DNA of 52,325 nucleotides from positions 1 to 52,325 of the forward strand of contig JAVKDP010000071.1 in NCBI GenBank assembly GCA_040222185.1. The letters run 5' to 3'. Of the stretch, positions 52,088-52,325 are shown one piece after another (position 1 is the first letter of the stretch; each line of letters begins with the position of its first letter). The translations under genes and the position numbers were made by a program. Below the pieces are notes generated by a model. That model did no database searches and had not been told where the DNA came from. It saw nothing but the letters and a program-made list of their open reading frames with translations. The stretch is from JAVKDP01 sp040222185. GTDB taxonomy: Bacteria; Bacteroidota; Rhodothermia; Balneolales; Balneolaceae.

Positions 52088-52325
52088 ATGATCAGCTCGG
52101 TAAGATTGGTATCCGTTGTGATATCCAGTCTTTTTCTGAGCCTGTATCTTCGTTCTTCAACACCACGGACTGAAATATTCAGTAATGGTGCAATTTCTTT
52201 TGAAGCAAGGTTCATTCTTAGATAAGCACAAAGGCGAAGATCACTTGGTGTAAGCTGGGGATATGTTTCTTTTAGCCGTTTGAAGAAGTTGCCATGAGCC
52301 TGGTCATATAGCTGTTCAAATACTT
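52078..52325 (-). CDS. LuxR-type helix-turn-helix regulator, C-terminal fragment
   Basis: The C-terminal 82 residues of a gene that begins right of the window. The fragment contains FFKRLKETYPQLTPSDLRLC, then ASKEIAPLLNISVRGVEERRYRLRKRL, the DNA-recognition helices of a GerE/LuxR-type domain. This variant is typical of Bacteroidetes regulators that carry an N-terminal periplasmic sensor (beta-propeller and Y_Y_Y) or tetratricopeptide part. Facing the end of the utilisation locus, it is a likely regulator of the susCD and hydrolase genes. The sensor domain is outside the window, so the type of input is unknown. Confidence 0.75.
   Translation of the reverse strand, partial: VFEQLYDQAHGNFFKRLKETYPQLTPSDLRLCAYLRMNLASKEIAPLLNISVRGVEERRYRLRKRLDITTDTNLTELIMTF

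Overview
The window looks like a chromosomal segment from a marine or halophilic member of the Balneolota/Rhodothermota side of the FCB group. The reasons are a type IX-type C-terminal sorting tail, a SusC/SusD pair, an alternative complex III operon joined to a caa3 oxidase, a Bacteroidetes-type exosortase, and low-GC genes with weak Shine-Dalgarno sites. No tool was available, so every name rests on motifs, gene order and family knowledge. No tRNA, rRNA, CRISPR array, IS element or phage gene was seen.

Region 1 (1-12.8 kb, + strand) is the 3' part of a surface-polysaccharide cluster. It holds a partial GT-B-like protein, a Wzy-type polymerase, an HpcH/HpaI aldolase, a PglC-type initiating phosphoglycosyl transferase, an AsnB-type amidotransferase and an SDR epimerase fused to a PglF-like Rossmann domain. 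It continues with a UDP-GlcNAc dehydrogenase, a UDP-glucose dehydrogenase and WbpB/WbpD/WbpE-like enzymes. Together these should make UDP-GlcA and UDP-2,3-diacetamido-2,3-dideoxy-glucuronic acid for an acidic repeat unit. The run ends in an exosortase and a small membrane partner, which ties polysaccharide synthesis to protein sorting.

Region 2 (12.8-24.5 kb) is mixed. On the + strand lie a type-2 glycerate kinase, a BatA/BatB-like VWA protein and a HAD-IIB phosphatase. On the - strand lie a giant DUF4175-like coiled-coil membrane protein, a metallo-beta-lactamase-fold hydrolase, and two adjacent secreted proteins. The larger secreted protein carries a type IX sorting tail.

Region 3 (24.7-37.6 kb, - strand) is a respiratory operon read actA-B-C-D-E-F, a small membrane protein, sco, coxB-A-C-D. 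It encodes a quinol:cytochrome c oxidoreductase plus an A2-type caa3 oxidase and ends at a strong terminator. A DUF420 (CtaM-like) gene is divergent from actA.

Region 4 (38.8-52.3 kb, + strand) is a polysaccharide utilisation locus: SusC, SusD, a LamG surface lipoprotein, two GH144-type proteins flanking a GH3 beta-glucosidase, and a sulfatase. The C-terminal end of a LuxR-type regulator follows on the - strand. GH144 plus GH3 points to beta-1,2-glucan (sophoro-oligosaccharide) use; the sulfatase suggests a substituted substrate.
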